This document shows positions 16,132 through 24,651 of a DNA stretch of 64,000 bases, one piece after another. This DNA is from CAVVAL01 sp963742725 (GTDB taxonomy: Bacteria; Actinomycetota; Actinomycetes; Mycobacteriales; Cryptosporangiaceae): contig CAVUMX010000003.1 in NCBI GenBank assembly GCA_963742725.1, positions 434,001 through 498,000 on the forward strand, in the 5' to 3' direction. The notes beneath the pieces are model-generated. The model was not told where the DNA came from. It made no database searches and saw only the letters and a program-made list of their open reading frames with translations. Position 1 is the first letter of the stretch. Every line of letters starts with the position of its first letter. A program made the translations under genes and the position numbers.

Positions 16132-17367
16132 CTAGGCCAGAGGCCGTGTGCGCCGGACCCTGCGGACGACCAGCAGGACGGCGCCGATCAGGAGCACGAG
16201 CAGCGTGCAGGCGGCGACGATCGCGGCGACGAGCCAGGTCGGCCACGGACCGAAGTCCGGGTCGCCGGGCGGGTGGGACTTCGCCGTGTCGATGAGGCCG
16301 GTCGCCACGGACGAGACGTACGCGCCACGCAGGTCGGCGAGGACCGTCCGGGAACCCGTCCGCACCCCCCGGGCGGTGAGGACGCTGGCGGACCCCGTCC
16401 CCTCCTGGACGAGGAGTTCCGCGTCGTTTCGCCAGGCGACCATCGCCCCGTCCGTGACGATCTGTTCCGGCGGTCCGTCGGTGCTCTTGTCCGTCGGGAC
16501 GAACCGGAACGTGCAGGGGACGTTGCCGCCGCCCGGCGTGTGCACGGTGACGAGGAACCGTCCGTCCGGCGACCAGGCGTTCTGTCCGCCGAGCCGGGCG
16601 CCCGTCGAGGCGATGTCGATCTCGGTGAGCGTCTTGCCGGTGCGGTCGACGATCCGGATGACGCCCTTGAGCTGGACGGCGATCCGCTGCCCGTCCGGCG
16701 AGAACGCGAACGCGTCGGGAGCCGGGGTGAGCAGCGGGGTCTCGGCGCCGGTCCGGGCGTCCAGCAGCGCCGCTTCCTTGCCGGTCCGGACGACGAGCAG
16801 CGTCCTGCCGTCCGGGGAGAACCCGAGTTGCGAGGGGCGCTCACTGCCGTCGGCCTGGCGGATCCGTGTGAGTGCGCCGGTCCGCAGGTTCTGGATGCTG
16901 ATCGCGCCGTCGGGCAGGGCCAGCGCCGCGCGGGTGCCGTCGGGGGTGAGCGCGGCCCCGTCGAAGTGGAGCACGTCGCTGCCGGGGCCGAGCCGCCGGT
17001 ACGTGCCGGCGTCCGCGCCGACCGCGACCGCGCGCGGGGTGTCCATGACGTAGTAGTTGAGGATCGCCAGCGCCCGCCCGCCCGGCGCGTCCTTCGCGTA
17101 AGCGGTGAGCATCGAGTACTCGGGCAGGTTCCGCGGGATCGCCGGGTCGGCGCCGCTCGGGGCCGCCGGCTGGAGCGTGTCGGTCCGTACCTGCGGTGGT
17201 ACGAGAACCACCGCGGCCACGACGGCCGCGAGAGCCGGGACCGCCGCCAGCCGCAGCGCGCGCCGCCGCCGGGCCTGGCCGAGCGCACGGTCGACGATGT
17301 CCGGACCGGCCGGCTCGACGCCGTCAGCGACCTCACTGAGCAGGTCCTGCAGTTCGAGCTGTCCCAT
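16132..17367 (-). CDS. beta-propeller (PD40/TolB-like) membrane protein paired with a sigma factor
   Basis: 411 residues. A cytoplasmic N-terminal 40 residues and Arg-rich RRRRALR precede a first membrane helix (ALAAVVAAVVLV). An extracytoplasmic domain follows with repeated xSPDGxx blades (LTPDGTRAAL, FSPDGRTLLV, FSPDGQRIAV, WSPDGRFLVT), then a C-terminal helix WLVAAIVAACTLLVLLIGAVLL and a basic tail. The start codon overlaps the sigma-factor stop (TGATG), so the two are coupled. By position it is the likely anti-sigma or sensor partner, although no classical zinc anti-sigma motif is visible. Confidence 0.8.
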   Translation of the reverse strand: MGQLELQDLLSEVADGVEPAGPDIVDRALGQARRRRALRLAAVPALAAVVAAVVLVPPQVRTDTLQPAAPSGADPAIPRNLPEYSMLTAYAKDAPGGRALAILNYYVMDTPRAVAVGADAGTYRRLGPGSDVLHFDGAALTPDGTRAALALPDGAISIQNLRTGALTRIRQADGSERPSQLGFSPDGRTLLVVRTGKEAALLDARTGAETPLLTPAPDAFAFSPDGQRIAVQLKGVIRIVDRTGKTLTEIDIASTGARLGGQNAWSPDGRFLVTVHTPGGGNVPCTFRFVPTDKSTDGPPEQIVTDGAMVAWRNDAELLVQEGTGSASVLTARGVRTGSRTVLADLRGAYVSSVATGLIDTAKSHPPGDPDFGPWPTWLVAAIVAACTLLVLLIGAVLLVVRRVRRTRPLA

Positions 17368-17897
17368 CACCGCACCTCCCTCGACGGACCGACCGTCACC
17401 AGTTCCGACAGTTCCGGAGCCAGTTCCCGCAGCCGGGCGAGCGCCCGGTGCGTCTGGCTCTTCACGGTCCCGACCGAGCAGCCGAGCAGGTCGGCGGTCT
17501 GCGCCTCGGACCTGTCCTCGTAGAACCGCAGCACCACGACCGCGCGCTGGGCCTTCGTCAGCCGGGCGAGCGCCCGTTCGAGCGTCATCCGCTGGAGCGC
17601 GCGATCGGTCTCGTCCGCGTGGTGCGCGCGCTCGGGCGGCGCGCCGGTCAGCGCTTCGGCCGGTCGCCGGCGCCGCCTGCGCCAGCCGGAGACGAACTCG
17701 TTGTAGAGCACCCGCCTGATGTAGGCCTCCGGATCGCCGCCGCCGATCACGGCGGGCCAGCGCATCGCGGTCTTGGCGAGCGCGGACTGCAACAGGTCCT
17801 CGGCGAGCCCGCGGTCGCCCGTGAGCAGGAACGCCGTGCGCGTGAGCGCGGCGGATCGGGCGAGCACGAACTCGCGGAAACCGTCGTACCGATTCAC
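17367..17897 (-). CDS. SigE-family ECF RNA polymerase sigma factor
   Basis: About 176 residues. Sigma region 2 (FVLARSAALTRTAFLLTGDRGLAEDLLQSALAKTAMRW) and region 4 HTH (LTKAQRAVVVLRFYEDRSEAQTADLLGCSVGTVKSQTHRAL) match the actinobacterial SigE family. I chose the GTG at 17897 because AAGGAGG lies 5 bp upstream; a GTG at 17903 sits on top of that site. Co-transcribed with the propeller membrane protein that presumably modulates it. Confidence 0.92.
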   Translation of the reverse strand: MNRYDGFREFVLARSAALTRTAFLLTGDRGLAEDLLQSALAKTAMRWPAVIGGGDPEAYIRRVLYNEFVSGWRRRRRRPAEALTGAPPERAHHADETDRALQRMTLERALARLTKAQRAVVVLRFYEDRSEAQTADLLGCSVGTVKSQTHRALARLRELAPELSELVTVGPSREVR

Positions 17898-18045
17898 GGT
17901 CACCTCCTTCTGCCCACGTACACGCCCTGCTGCGGCAGAAGGTTGTCACGCCATGGCCAGGGGTTTCCCCGTCTCCAGCATCGTCTTGAGGCTGGCGATG
18001 ATGGACGGCCTGTCAGGCTTGACGGGCGCACTACGGTTCCGCGCC

Positions 18046-18609
18046 ATGACGGAGAGAGTTCCTGGTTCGGTGCGTCCGTTCACGGTCGTGGCGATCATCC
18101 CGTTCGCGACGGGCGTGTTCCTCGGGTACTTCGTGACCGGGATCTGGACGCCCGTGCCTGAGGACTGGTGGATCCCGGCCTCGATCCGGGTCGCCTGGCA
18201 GCTCGGCGGTGCGGTCCTGCTCGGGCTGGCATTCCTGCACGAGGGCGGTGCGCTGCGGTTCAACGCGGCGCTCGTGCCGGCGCTCGCGATCGTCGCGGTG
18301 GTCGGGTCGATCCTCGGGTTCGTGTTCTGCTTCAACCCGGTGCTCGACCTGGCCCGCGGACCCGCCGTGCAGCACGGCAGCGTCTCGTTCGAGGAGCGTG
18401 GCTCGGGCAAGCGCGCGCGCACGGTCCTGGTCGTGCGCGAGGCCGACGGCGACAAGCACGAGTACCGGAGCTACTCGCCGGACCGGATCCGCGGCCAGAT
18501 CCGGGCGTGCGGCACGCAGGACGGCCTGGAGTTCACCGTCCTGCGCCACCTCGAACAGGTGCTGGAGGTCCGCTGCCCAGGCGCTACTTCCCCTTCGCGC
18601 GACCGTTGA
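18046..18609 (+). CDS. membrane protein, unknown function
   Basis: 187 residues with three membrane helices in the first 110 residues (PFTVVAIIPFATGVFLGYFV, VAWQLGGAVLLGLAFL, LVPALAIVAVVGSILGFVFCF) and a soluble C-terminal domain containing a basic RGSGKRARTVLVV stretch and HEYRSYSPDRIRGQI. The open frame extends upstream, but the ATG at 18046 starts the plausible protein. No family recognised. Its 3' end overlaps the convergent gene by 26 bp. Confidence 0.55.
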   Translation: MTERVPGSVRPFTVVAIIPFATGVFLGYFVTGIWTPVPEDWWIPASIRVAWQLGGAVLLGLAFLHEGGALRFNAALVPALAIVAVVGSILGFVFCFNPVLDLARGPAVQHGSVSFEERGSGKRARTVLVVREADGDKHEYRSYSPDRIRGQIRACGTQDGLEFTVLRHLEQVLEVRCPGATSPSRDR

Positions 18610-19561
18610 CGACCGAGCCGGGGAACACGCGGCCCGTCGAGCCGACGCCCGCCTCGGCCAGCGACTTGGCGTCGGTCAGCGGCAGGTACTGCCCGAACCG
18701 CAGCTCGACCTCGCGCCCGTCGCCGGCGACGACCGCGGCGACGGTTCCCTCGACGGCCAGGGCCGGCGCGGCGAACCGCTGAGGCACGTCGGCCGGCAGT
18801 GCGAGCAGCCCGTACTCCGCCGAGGTGATCGCGATCTTGGCGGTCCGGGGGTCCAGCTCGAGGCCGGACCAGGTCTGCGTGAGAATCGGCTCGAAGGCCT
18901 GTTCGAGCGTGAACAGGCGCACGTCCCTGGCGCCGTCGACCCCCCGGTTGACGTGGAAGAGGCGGGCGATGTCGCCGGCCTCGCCGGAGTCGTCCGGGTC
19001 GAAGTGGATGTTGGTCTTGGCGCCCGGGCCGATGAGCTTGACACCTTCGACGGCGTAGCCGAGCCGTACGGTCGCACGGCCGGGCCCGGACTCCAGCTCC
19101 TTGCCAGACTCGTCGAGCAGCGCCCACTGGCCGAGGCTGACGTCGACGGTCGCGTGGTCGTCCGCCAGGCCGACGGACCGCAGCAGCCGCAGGGCCGTGG
19201 TGGTGAGCCGCTCGACCGTGCCGTCGCCGAGCCGGTGGACGACGCCGTCGCCGGTCTGCTCCGCGGTGACATCCGCCCAGCGGCGCCGCTCGTCCTCGAA
19301 CTTCACCAGCTGGCGCGTGTTGCGGGCACGCATGGCGCCGCTCGCGGAGAACACCTCGACCTGCCCGTCCGGTCCGCCGGTGGCCCATCCGTGGGGCACG
19401 TCGACGGTGGCCTTGACGTCGAGGCCGAGGGCCTTGCCCAACCCGGCGACGATGTCCGTGTGTCTGGACAGGCACGGCGCGGCGATCGTCGCGAGCGGAG
19501 CGCCGCCGGGGATGTCGGGCAGCGCGACCCGGAAGTCCACATCGGAGATCGTGAGAGACAT
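18584..19561 (-). CDS. uncharacterised protein paired with a caspase-like protein
   Basis: 325 residues, beginning MSLTISDVDFRVALPDIPGG, soluble, acidic, with no signal peptide. It contains beta-rich, charged segments (VRLGYAVEGVKLIGPGAKTNIHFDPDDSGEAG; ELRFGQYLPLTDAKSLAE). I recognise no domain. It starts 11 bp after the stop of the His/Cys-dyad protein at 19573 and has a good AAGGAG-type site, so the pair is an operon and probably functions together, for example as substrate, inhibitor or partner. Confidence 0.55.
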   Translation of the reverse strand: MSLTISDVDFRVALPDIPGGAPLATIAAPCLSRHTDIVAGLGKALGLDVKATVDVPHGWATGGPDGQVEVFSASGAMRARNTRQLVKFEDERRRWADVTAEQTGDGVVHRLGDGTVERLTTTALRLLRSVGLADDHATVDVSLGQWALLDESGKELESGPGRATVRLGYAVEGVKLIGPGAKTNIHFDPDDSGEAGDIARLFHVNRGVDGARDVRLFTLEQAFEPILTQTWSGLELDPRTAKIAITSAEYGLLALPADVPQRFAAPALAVEGTVAAVVAGDGREVELRFGQYLPLTDAKSLAEAGVGSTGRVFPGSVVNGRAKGK

Positions 19562-19572
19562 GTCAGGCTCCT

Positions 19573-20256
19573 TCAGCAGGTTCCGCGAGCGGTCCAGAAG
19601 GACCGGCTGGTGACGGGGTCGGTGGTCTCCGGCTCGCGGAGGCGCTCGTTGTAGGTCGGGGCGCCCGGCGCCTCGGCCCGGAGGTAGGCCCACTGGACGC
19701 TGCTGCCCTCGACGATCTCGTTGGCTTCGGCCCAGGCTTCGCGGATCGGCACGTCGATCGTGAAGAAGCCGGACAGCGGCCCGTAGAAGAACCACGCGGC
19801 GTACATCGCGAACCACGTGCCGCGCGAGTCCTGCCCGCCGCCGGAGTACGACGAGTTGTGGAAGCCGAGCATGTAGTGGAGGCGCTGGAACGCGGGGATC
19901 CACCGTCCGACCGAGTTGGTGGACGTGTGCTGGAGAAGGTCGCACGCGTGCGTCGCGAAGAACTCGAGGTCGCTCTTGCCGAAGTCGACCGCGTCGCCCG
20001 TCGTCACCGAACCGCCCCAGACGAGGAAGCTCGTCGTGTTGCCGTGGGACGACATCTGCAGCGCGTCGACCGAGTCCGTCCGCTGCGTGGTGTTCGGGGT
20101 GGTGACGAAGTCGCTCTTGGCGACCCCTGCATCACCGTGGTTCTGGGTCCAGTCGAACTGGGCGAGACCGCCGAGCGTCGACGCGAAGCCCTCGGCTTCG
20201 AGCCGGCGGCCGTCGATTCCGTCTTTGATCCACCAGGACCCCACATACTTGGACAT
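19573..20256 (-). CDS. DUF6345-like protein with caspase-type His/Cys dyad
   Basis: 227 residues; ATG at 20256 with CAGGAG upstream (the open frame continues upstream without similarity). Two motifs stand out: hydrophobic-then-HG at DALQMSSHGN (His71) and hydrophobic-then-HAC at LEFFATHACDLLQH (Cys105). This is the order and spacing logic of clan CD (caspase/gingipain-like) cysteine peptidases. The C-terminal block WIPAFQRLHYMLGFHNSS and the repeated aromatic FAMYAAWFFYGPLSGFF recall the DUF6345 family as I remember it. Protease activity is inferred, not demonstrated. No signal peptide, hence cytoplasmic. Co-operonic with the gene at 18584. Confidence 0.6.
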   Translation of the reverse strand: MSKYVGSWWIKDGIDGRRLEAEGFASTLGGLAQFDWTQNHGDAGVAKSDFVTTPNTTQRTDSVDALQMSSHGNTTSFLVWGGSVTTGDAVDFGKSDLEFFATHACDLLQHTSTNSVGRWIPAFQRLHYMLGFHNSSYSGGGQDSRGTWFAMYAAWFFYGPLSGFFTIDVPIREAWAEANEIVEGSSVQWAYLRAEAPGAPTYNERLREPETTDPVTSRSFWTARGTC

Positions 20257-20347
20257 CCGGTACTCCTGCCTTCGACGCCATACCACCAATGGCGGTTGAT
20301 CCCCAGGGGGCGCCGGTCCCGGTCCAGATACGACGGAGGCGCCGACG

Positions 20348-21154
20348 TTGCCCCGAGGCACTCTCATGGCCGTGCTCGCGCACCCCGACGACGAATCCAC
20401 CACGCTCGGCGCGACGCTGGCGACGTACGCGGCGCGGGGCGTCCGGGTCGTCGTCGTGACCTGTACCCGCGGCGAGTTCGGTGACCGCCCGTACGGCGTA
20501 CCACCGGACCCCGCGCTGGACTGCGAGGAGGCGGCCGCCACCCGCCTCTCCGAGCTGGACGAGGCGTGCCGGCGCCTGGGTGTCGAGACGGTGGAACCGT
20601 TGGGGTACCACGATTCCGGCACCTGGGCGGGTTCTCACCAGCACGACCTGTTCGTTCAGGCCCCGATGGACGAGGTCGCGGCACGGATCGCCGCTCTCGT
20701 CGACGCCTACCGCCCGGACGTCGTGATCAGCCACGACCCGTCCAGCACCGGGCACCGCGACCACAGCCACGCCGCCCGGGCCGCCGGCCTCGCCACCGCC
20801 GGCACATCCGTGAAGCTGTACGCCACCGCGCACGGCACCAGCTACTGGCGCGCCGTCCGGGAAGCCCTCGCGCGGCAAGGGATCCACCGGCCCGAGCCGA
20901 CCCGCGAACGTCTCGACGCCACCGACAGGGTCGAGGAGCAGATCACGACCACGGTCGACGTGCGGGACATGGTCGGCAGGAAGAGGCACGCGCTGGGCGC
21001 CCACGCCAGCCAGCTCCGACACTCGCTGGCCGCCAAGATCCCGGAACCGGAGTGGCCGGACGTGTTCGGCATGGACGCGTTCGTCCGGCTCCACGACCCG
21101 ACGGGAACGCCGACACCGGAAACGGACCTGTTCGCGGGTGTCGCCACCCGCTGA
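20348..21154 (+). CDS. PIG-L/LmbE-family deacetylase
   Basis: 268 residues from a TTG with GGAGG 8 bp upstream (ATG at 20366 is the alternative). Zinc motif AHPDDE (residues about 11-16) and the HRDHSHAA box are the PIG-L N-deacetylase signature (MshB, Mca, teicoplanin deacetylase). VVVTCTRGEFGD is also typical. Substrates in actinomycetes are mainly GlcNAc-inositol, mycothiol conjugates or glycolipids. With no mycothiol genes nearby, the substrate stays open; a role in detoxifying mycothiol conjugates is one possibility. Confidence 0.9.
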   Translation: MPRGTLMAVLAHPDDESTTLGATLATYAARGVRVVVVTCTRGEFGDRPYGVPPDPALDCEEAAATRLSELDEACRRLGVETVEPLGYHDSGTWAGSHQHDLFVQAPMDEVAARIAALVDAYRPDVVISHDPSSTGHRDHSHAARAAGLATAGTSVKLYATAHGTSYWRAVREALARQGIHRPEPTRERLDATDRVEEQITTTVDVRDMVGRKRHALGAHASQLRHSLAAKIPEPEWPDVFGMDAFVRLHDPTGTPTPETDLFAGVATR

Positions 21155-21173
21155 AACGGGTACCTCCCGCTTC

Positions 21174-21431
21174 ATGACTATCGGAGCAGGCATCTTCCTG
21201 ATCGCGATCGGCGCGATCCTCACGTTCGCGGTGGACTGGGAACTCGGCGGCCTGGATCTGGACATCGTCGGGTGGATCCTGATGATCGCCGGGCTGGCGG
21301 GGATCGTCCTCACGCTCGCCTACACGCGGCGGTCCCGGCGCGTGGTCGAGCAGACCGTGCCCGGCGAGCGCGTCGTGGAACGGCGGACCGAGGTCTACGA
21401 CGACCCGAACGTCCCGCCGCCGCCGGCCTGA
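21174..21431 (+). CDS. DUF6458-family small membrane protein
   Basis: 85 residues. Two short helices (GIFLIAIGAILTFAVDW and DIVGWILMIAGLAGIVLTLAY) separated by ELGGLDLD, then a basic and proline-terminated tail (RRSRRVVEQTVPGERVVERRTEVYDDPNVPPPPA). This is the DUF6458 layout, common and uncharacterised in actinobacteria. It begins 19 bp after the deacetylase stop. Confidence 0.75.
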   Translation: MTIGAGIFLIAIGAILTFAVDWELGGLDLDIVGWILMIAGLAGIVLTLAYTRRSRRVVEQTVPGERVVERRTEVYDDPNVPPPPA

Positions 21432-21452
21432 TCCGCGCCCGCCCGGGCCGCA

Positions 21453-21478
21453 CCCGCCGCCTCAGCGGAGGCGGCGGG
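21453..21478. terminator. bidirectional terminator hairpin
   Basis: Perfect 11-bp stem CCCGCCGCCTC/GAGGCGGCGGG with AGCG loop between the convergent DUF6458 and CYTH-CHAD genes; the stem includes the CHAD stop codon. Confidence 0.7.
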
Positions 21479-22946
21479 CCTTCTTCGCGGCCCGGGCGTA
21501 CACGTCCCGGTGGTCGGCGGCGGCGGTCGCAGCCCGGGACTGCTCGACGCCGTGCAGCAGTCCGAACGTGAAGCCGTTCTCGCCGGCCAGGTGCGCCTGC
21601 GTGCCCATATGCCGCAGCGCGTCCTGCGCCACCACCGCGTCCTGGTGGTCGCCCAGTACGGTCTGCAGCCGCTTCATCGCCTTCGCGTAGGACGCCGCAG
21701 GCTTGCCGAGCGCGGGCTCGGCGGTCTCGCCGGCGTACCGGGCGCGCTTGGCCGCCTTGCGCAGCTCGTGCAGGGCGGCACCGGACTCGGCGAGGTCACG
21801 CACCCGCCGCCAGGTGCGATACACCCGGCGCGGCAGGACCTTGCGCGCCTTCTTCGTGGCCTCGGCGCTCCACGGCGGGTCGGACGCCAGCCGCTCCAGC
21901 CCGTCCAGCAGGGCGAAGTAGCGGTCGCTGTCGAGGAGGTCCCGCACCTCGGCATCGGCGTCGCGGGTACGGGCCGCCATGGTGGACTCGATCCGCGCCG
22001 CCACCGGTCCGAGCACCAGCGCGTCGGGGAGTGCGTGCACGGCGTCCAGGAGCCGGGACCGCAGCACCTCGGCGTCCCGCGCGCTGCCGAGCACGACCCC
22101 GAACCAGCGCAGCTCGCCGCGGATCGGCTCGGTGACCGTGCGGTCGAACAACGGCCGGTACTCGCGCAGCACGCTGCGCAGCCGCCGCGCCGCGACCCGG
22201 GCCTGGTGCACCGAGTCGGGGGTGTCGAGCCGGATGCCGCGATCGGCTTCCCGCAGCCGTCGCAGGTGGTCGCGCAGCGCCTCCAGGATCACGTCGGCGG
22301 CGGTCGCCTTCCGGCCGTGCGGCGGCGGCGTGGACACGGGCAGGCGGTCGCCGAGCGCCCGGCGCAGCTTCGACGGTGAGCGGGACGGTGCGGCGCCGCT
22401 CCGTTCGAGCTGCCGGCTCGCGGCGGGCAGCAGCGCGTCGCCGCCGTCGACCAGTTCGACCTCGATCTCGCGCCAGCTGCTCACCTGCGCGCTGTCCGGC
22501 TCGGCGAGCACCTGGGCGGTGACCGTGTCGTCGGCGACCTCGGCCACCGGGTGCCGGTCGCCGTCGAGCAGGCGGTACACGGTGCGCCGGGTGCGGATTC
22601 TCACGACCGGGCCCAGGCGCTCGTGCCGGACCAGGGCCCTGATCGGGTCGATCAGCTCAGGCGGCACCGCCGAGCCGCGACCCAGCGGGTGCCGGAACTC
22701 GGTACGGGAGCCGTCCGCGGCGGGCACCTTCAGATGCCAACCCGCGTCGCGGCCGCCCGTCCGACGCCGCAGCGTCACCCCGGCGCCGGCCAGCCGCAGG
22801 TCCGGCAGGTCGAAGTAGGTGCCGACCAGCTTCTCCACCACCGGATCCGCGACGGCCGCCACTCCCGGCAACGTCGCGAAGTCGGGTAGCCGCGTCGACG
22901 GTTCGACCTCGAACGTGCGCTCGGCCTCGCGGTGTGCGGTGACCAT
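21462..22946 (-). CDS. CYTH and CHAD domain protein
   Basis: 494 residues. Residues 1-195 are a CYTH (triphosphate tunnel) domain and 215-490 a CHAD helical domain, with the paired histidine/arginine helices VHQARVAARRLRSVLREY and LHELRKAAKRARY. CHAD domains bind polyphosphate and such fusions associate with polyphosphate granules. The CYTH ExExK signature is altered: it reads EAERT, so the lysine is missing. This may reduce triphosphate binding and suggests a structural rather than catalytic role. Confidence 0.92.
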   Translation of the reverse strand: MVTAHREAERTFEVEPSTRLPDFATLPGVAAVADPVVEKLVGTYFDLPDLRLAGAGVTLRRRTGGRDAGWHLKVPAADGSRTEFRHPLGRGSAVPPELIDPIRALVRHERLGPVVRIRTRRTVYRLLDGDRHPVAEVADDTVTAQVLAEPDSAQVSSWREIEVELVDGGDALLPAASRQLERSGAAPSRSPSKLRRALGDRLPVSTPPPHGRKATAADVILEALRDHLRRLREADRGIRLDTPDSVHQARVAARRLRSVLREYRPLFDRTVTEPIRGELRWFGVVLGSARDAEVLRSRLLDAVHALPDALVLGPVAARIESTMAARTRDADAEVRDLLDSDRYFALLDGLERLASDPPWSAEATKKARKVLPRRVYRTWRRVRDLAESGAALHELRKAAKRARYAGETAEPALGKPAASYAKAMKRLQTVLGDHQDAVVAQDALRHMGTQAHLAGENGFTFGLLHGVEQSRAATAAADHRDVYARAAKKARRLR

Positions 22947-23087
22947 GTCTCGCCTCCCGGTGACATCGTCGTTGGCGTCGTCGTTGTACGGCTCGTACCC
23001 GATCCGTGGGGATTCTCACGGCGCGGGAACGCCTGCCGCCCACGCCGTGTTCATCCGGTACGGGTTCCTCCTTCAGGGGAGAGAGTG

Positions 23088-23627
23088 ATGGGTGAACGAC
23101 TGATCACCGAGCGGGTCGCCCTGCGGCCGTGGCACCTCGACGACGCCGGGCAGGCGTTGGAGGTGTACGGCGAGGGCGAGGTGGCGAGATGGCTCAGCCC
23201 CGCGATGGACAGCGTGCCGGACATCGCGGCGATGCGGGCGGTCCTGGAGCGGTGGATCGGCGAGTCCGAGCGGCTCGACGCGCCCGCCGGGCGGTGGGCG
23301 ATCGAGCGCAACGACGACGGGCGGGTCATCGGCGGCGCCGTCCTGCTGCCGCTGCCGCCCGGCAATGTCGATCTGGAGATCGGCTGGGCGCTGCGGCCCG
23401 ACGTGTGGGGCAAGGGATACGCCACCGAGGCGGCGTCCGCGCTGGCGCGGTGGGCCTTCGACGCGGGCCACGACGAGATCTTCGCCGTCGCCAGACCCCG
23501 CAACAGCCGCGGCGGCGCGGTGGCCCGCCGGCTCGGCATGGAGTGGGTCGGCGAGACCGAGAAGTACTACGACCTGCGCCTGCAGGTGTTCCGGCTCCGC
23601 GCCGGCGACTTCGACGCCGCGTCGTGA
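23088..23627 (+). CDS. GNAT-family N-acetyltransferase
   Basis: 179 residues; ATG after GGGGAGAG. RimJ/RimL-like GNAT start (LITERVALRPWHLDDAGQ) and the acetyl-CoA loop LRPDVWGKGYATEAASAL, then EIFAVARPRNSRGGAVARRLGM, the usual C-terminal acceptor region. Substrate not predictable (protein N-terminus, antibiotic or small amine). Confidence 0.9.
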   Translation: MGERLITERVALRPWHLDDAGQALEVYGEGEVARWLSPAMDSVPDIAAMRAVLERWIGESERLDAPAGRWAIERNDDGRVIGGAVLLPLPPGNVDLEIGWALRPDVWGKGYATEAASALARWAFDAGHDEIFAVARPRNSRGGAVARRLGMEWVGETEKYYDLRLQVFRLRAGDFDAAS

Positions 23628-23651
23628 AGGCTAGTATGCGGTAACAGGTAC

Positions 23652-23680
23652 TTGACTATCTACAGTACTGAACCTAGTCT
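23652..23680 (+). promoter_or_regulatory. promoter of the PadR operon
   Basis: TTGACT (23652-23657), 17-bp spacer containing the palindrome CAGTACTG (23663-23670), TAGTCT (23675-23680). The ATG at 23687 is only 7 bp beyond, so the transcript is predicted to be leaderless. The spacer palindrome would suit autorepression by PadR. Confidence 0.6.
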
Positions 23681-23686
23681 CGTTCC

Positions 23687-24052
23687 ATGAACGTGCCGCA
23701 CGACCCCCAGCTACTCAAGGGCGTGCTCTCGCTGCTGCTGCTGTGGCTGCTCGCAGAGCGCGAGTCCTACGGGTATGAGCTGGTCCAGCGGCTCCGCGGG
23801 CACGGGCTCACCGGCATCGCCGAGGGCACCGTGTACCCGGCGCTCGCCCGGCTCGAACGCGAAGGCCGGGTCACGACCCGGCTGGTGCGGTCCCGCTCGG
23901 GGCCTGCCCGCAAGTACTACCGCCCGTCCGATGGCGGCTACGAGGCGCTGGCCGACGGCGCGGCCGCGTGGCGGGCGCTGGCGGACATCGTCACGCCGGT
24001 GCTGGGTCGGCCGGTGCCACCCACTCCCGCCGCGCCCGAGGAGGAGACCTGA
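23687..24052 (+). CDS. PadR-family transcriptional regulator
   Basis: 121 residues. Winged-helix PadR domain: LLKGVLSLLLLWLLAERESYGYELVQRLRG, then GIAEGTVYPALARLEREGRVTTRLV and RKYYRPSDGGYEAL, all family hallmarks. Stop overlaps the next start (TGATG), so it is coupled to the membrane protein that follows, a frequent PadR arrangement. Confidence 0.94.
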   Translation: MNVPHDPQLLKGVLSLLLLWLLAERESYGYELVQRLRGHGLTGIAEGTVYPALARLEREGRVTTRLVRSRSGPARKYYRPSDGGYEALADGAAAWRALADIVTPVLGRPVPPTPAAPEEET

Positions 24053-24597
24053 TGACCCAGGCGCCCAGCTTCGTCGACCGGTTACGGATAGAACGCGCCG
24101 TGTGGACCGTGGACACCCTGGCAGGCGACCTGCCCGGCAGGCGCCGCCGCTCGGTCCGGCGGGAACTGCGCGCCGACCTCTGGGCGTCCACGCGGGAGGT
24201 CGGTGCCGCGGAGGCGATCCGCCGCCTCGGCAACCTGCGGCGCCTCTCCGCGGAGTATCTCGACGTGGAGTACGGGGCGAAGCGCCCGCGCTATCTCAAG
24301 GGCGCCTTCTGGGCATTCATGGCCGTGGTGGTGCTGGAGGTCCACACCTTCGCCCGGATCGACGGGTTCCACCACGGTCTGGAGGTGGCCGACCCCGGTG
24401 ACGGTTCGTTCACCCTGCGCCCGCTGGGTCGCTTCGGGCCCGTGTACGAAACGGCCTACGTGGACGGCACGTTCGACTCGTTCAGCCTCGACCTCGCCCC
24501 CGCCCTGCTGCCGCTCGCGGTCGTCCTGCTCGGCGCGTTCCTCGTCGGGGGCCGGTTCTGGCGCGCGTGGCGACCCGGACGCGTATCGGCAGGCTGA
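24052..24597 (+). CDS. PadR-associated membrane protein (HAAS-like)
   Basis: 181 residues. Cytoplasmic N-terminal helical domain (FVDRLRIERAVWTVDTLAGDLPGRRRRSVRRELRADLW) resembling the HAAS/permease-prefix domain seen beside PadR genes, then two membrane helices (GAFWAFMAVVVLEVHTF and LLPLAVVLLGAFLVGG) around an acidic extracytoplasmic loop. Translationally coupled to PadR, so likely its regulated target or signalling partner. Confidence 0.7.
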   Translation: MTQAPSFVDRLRIERAVWTVDTLAGDLPGRRRRSVRRELRADLWASTREVGAAEAIRRLGNLRRLSAEYLDVEYGAKRPRYLKGAFWAFMAVVVLEVHTFARIDGFHHGLEVADPGDGSFTLRPLGRFGPVYETAYVDGTFDSFSLDLAPALLPLAVVLLGAFLVGGRFWRAWRPGRVSAG

Positions 24598-24651
24598 GCC
24601 GCGTGGCCGGACGTACTGTCAACGGGGGGCCACGCGGAAGGGGGCAGGCCG

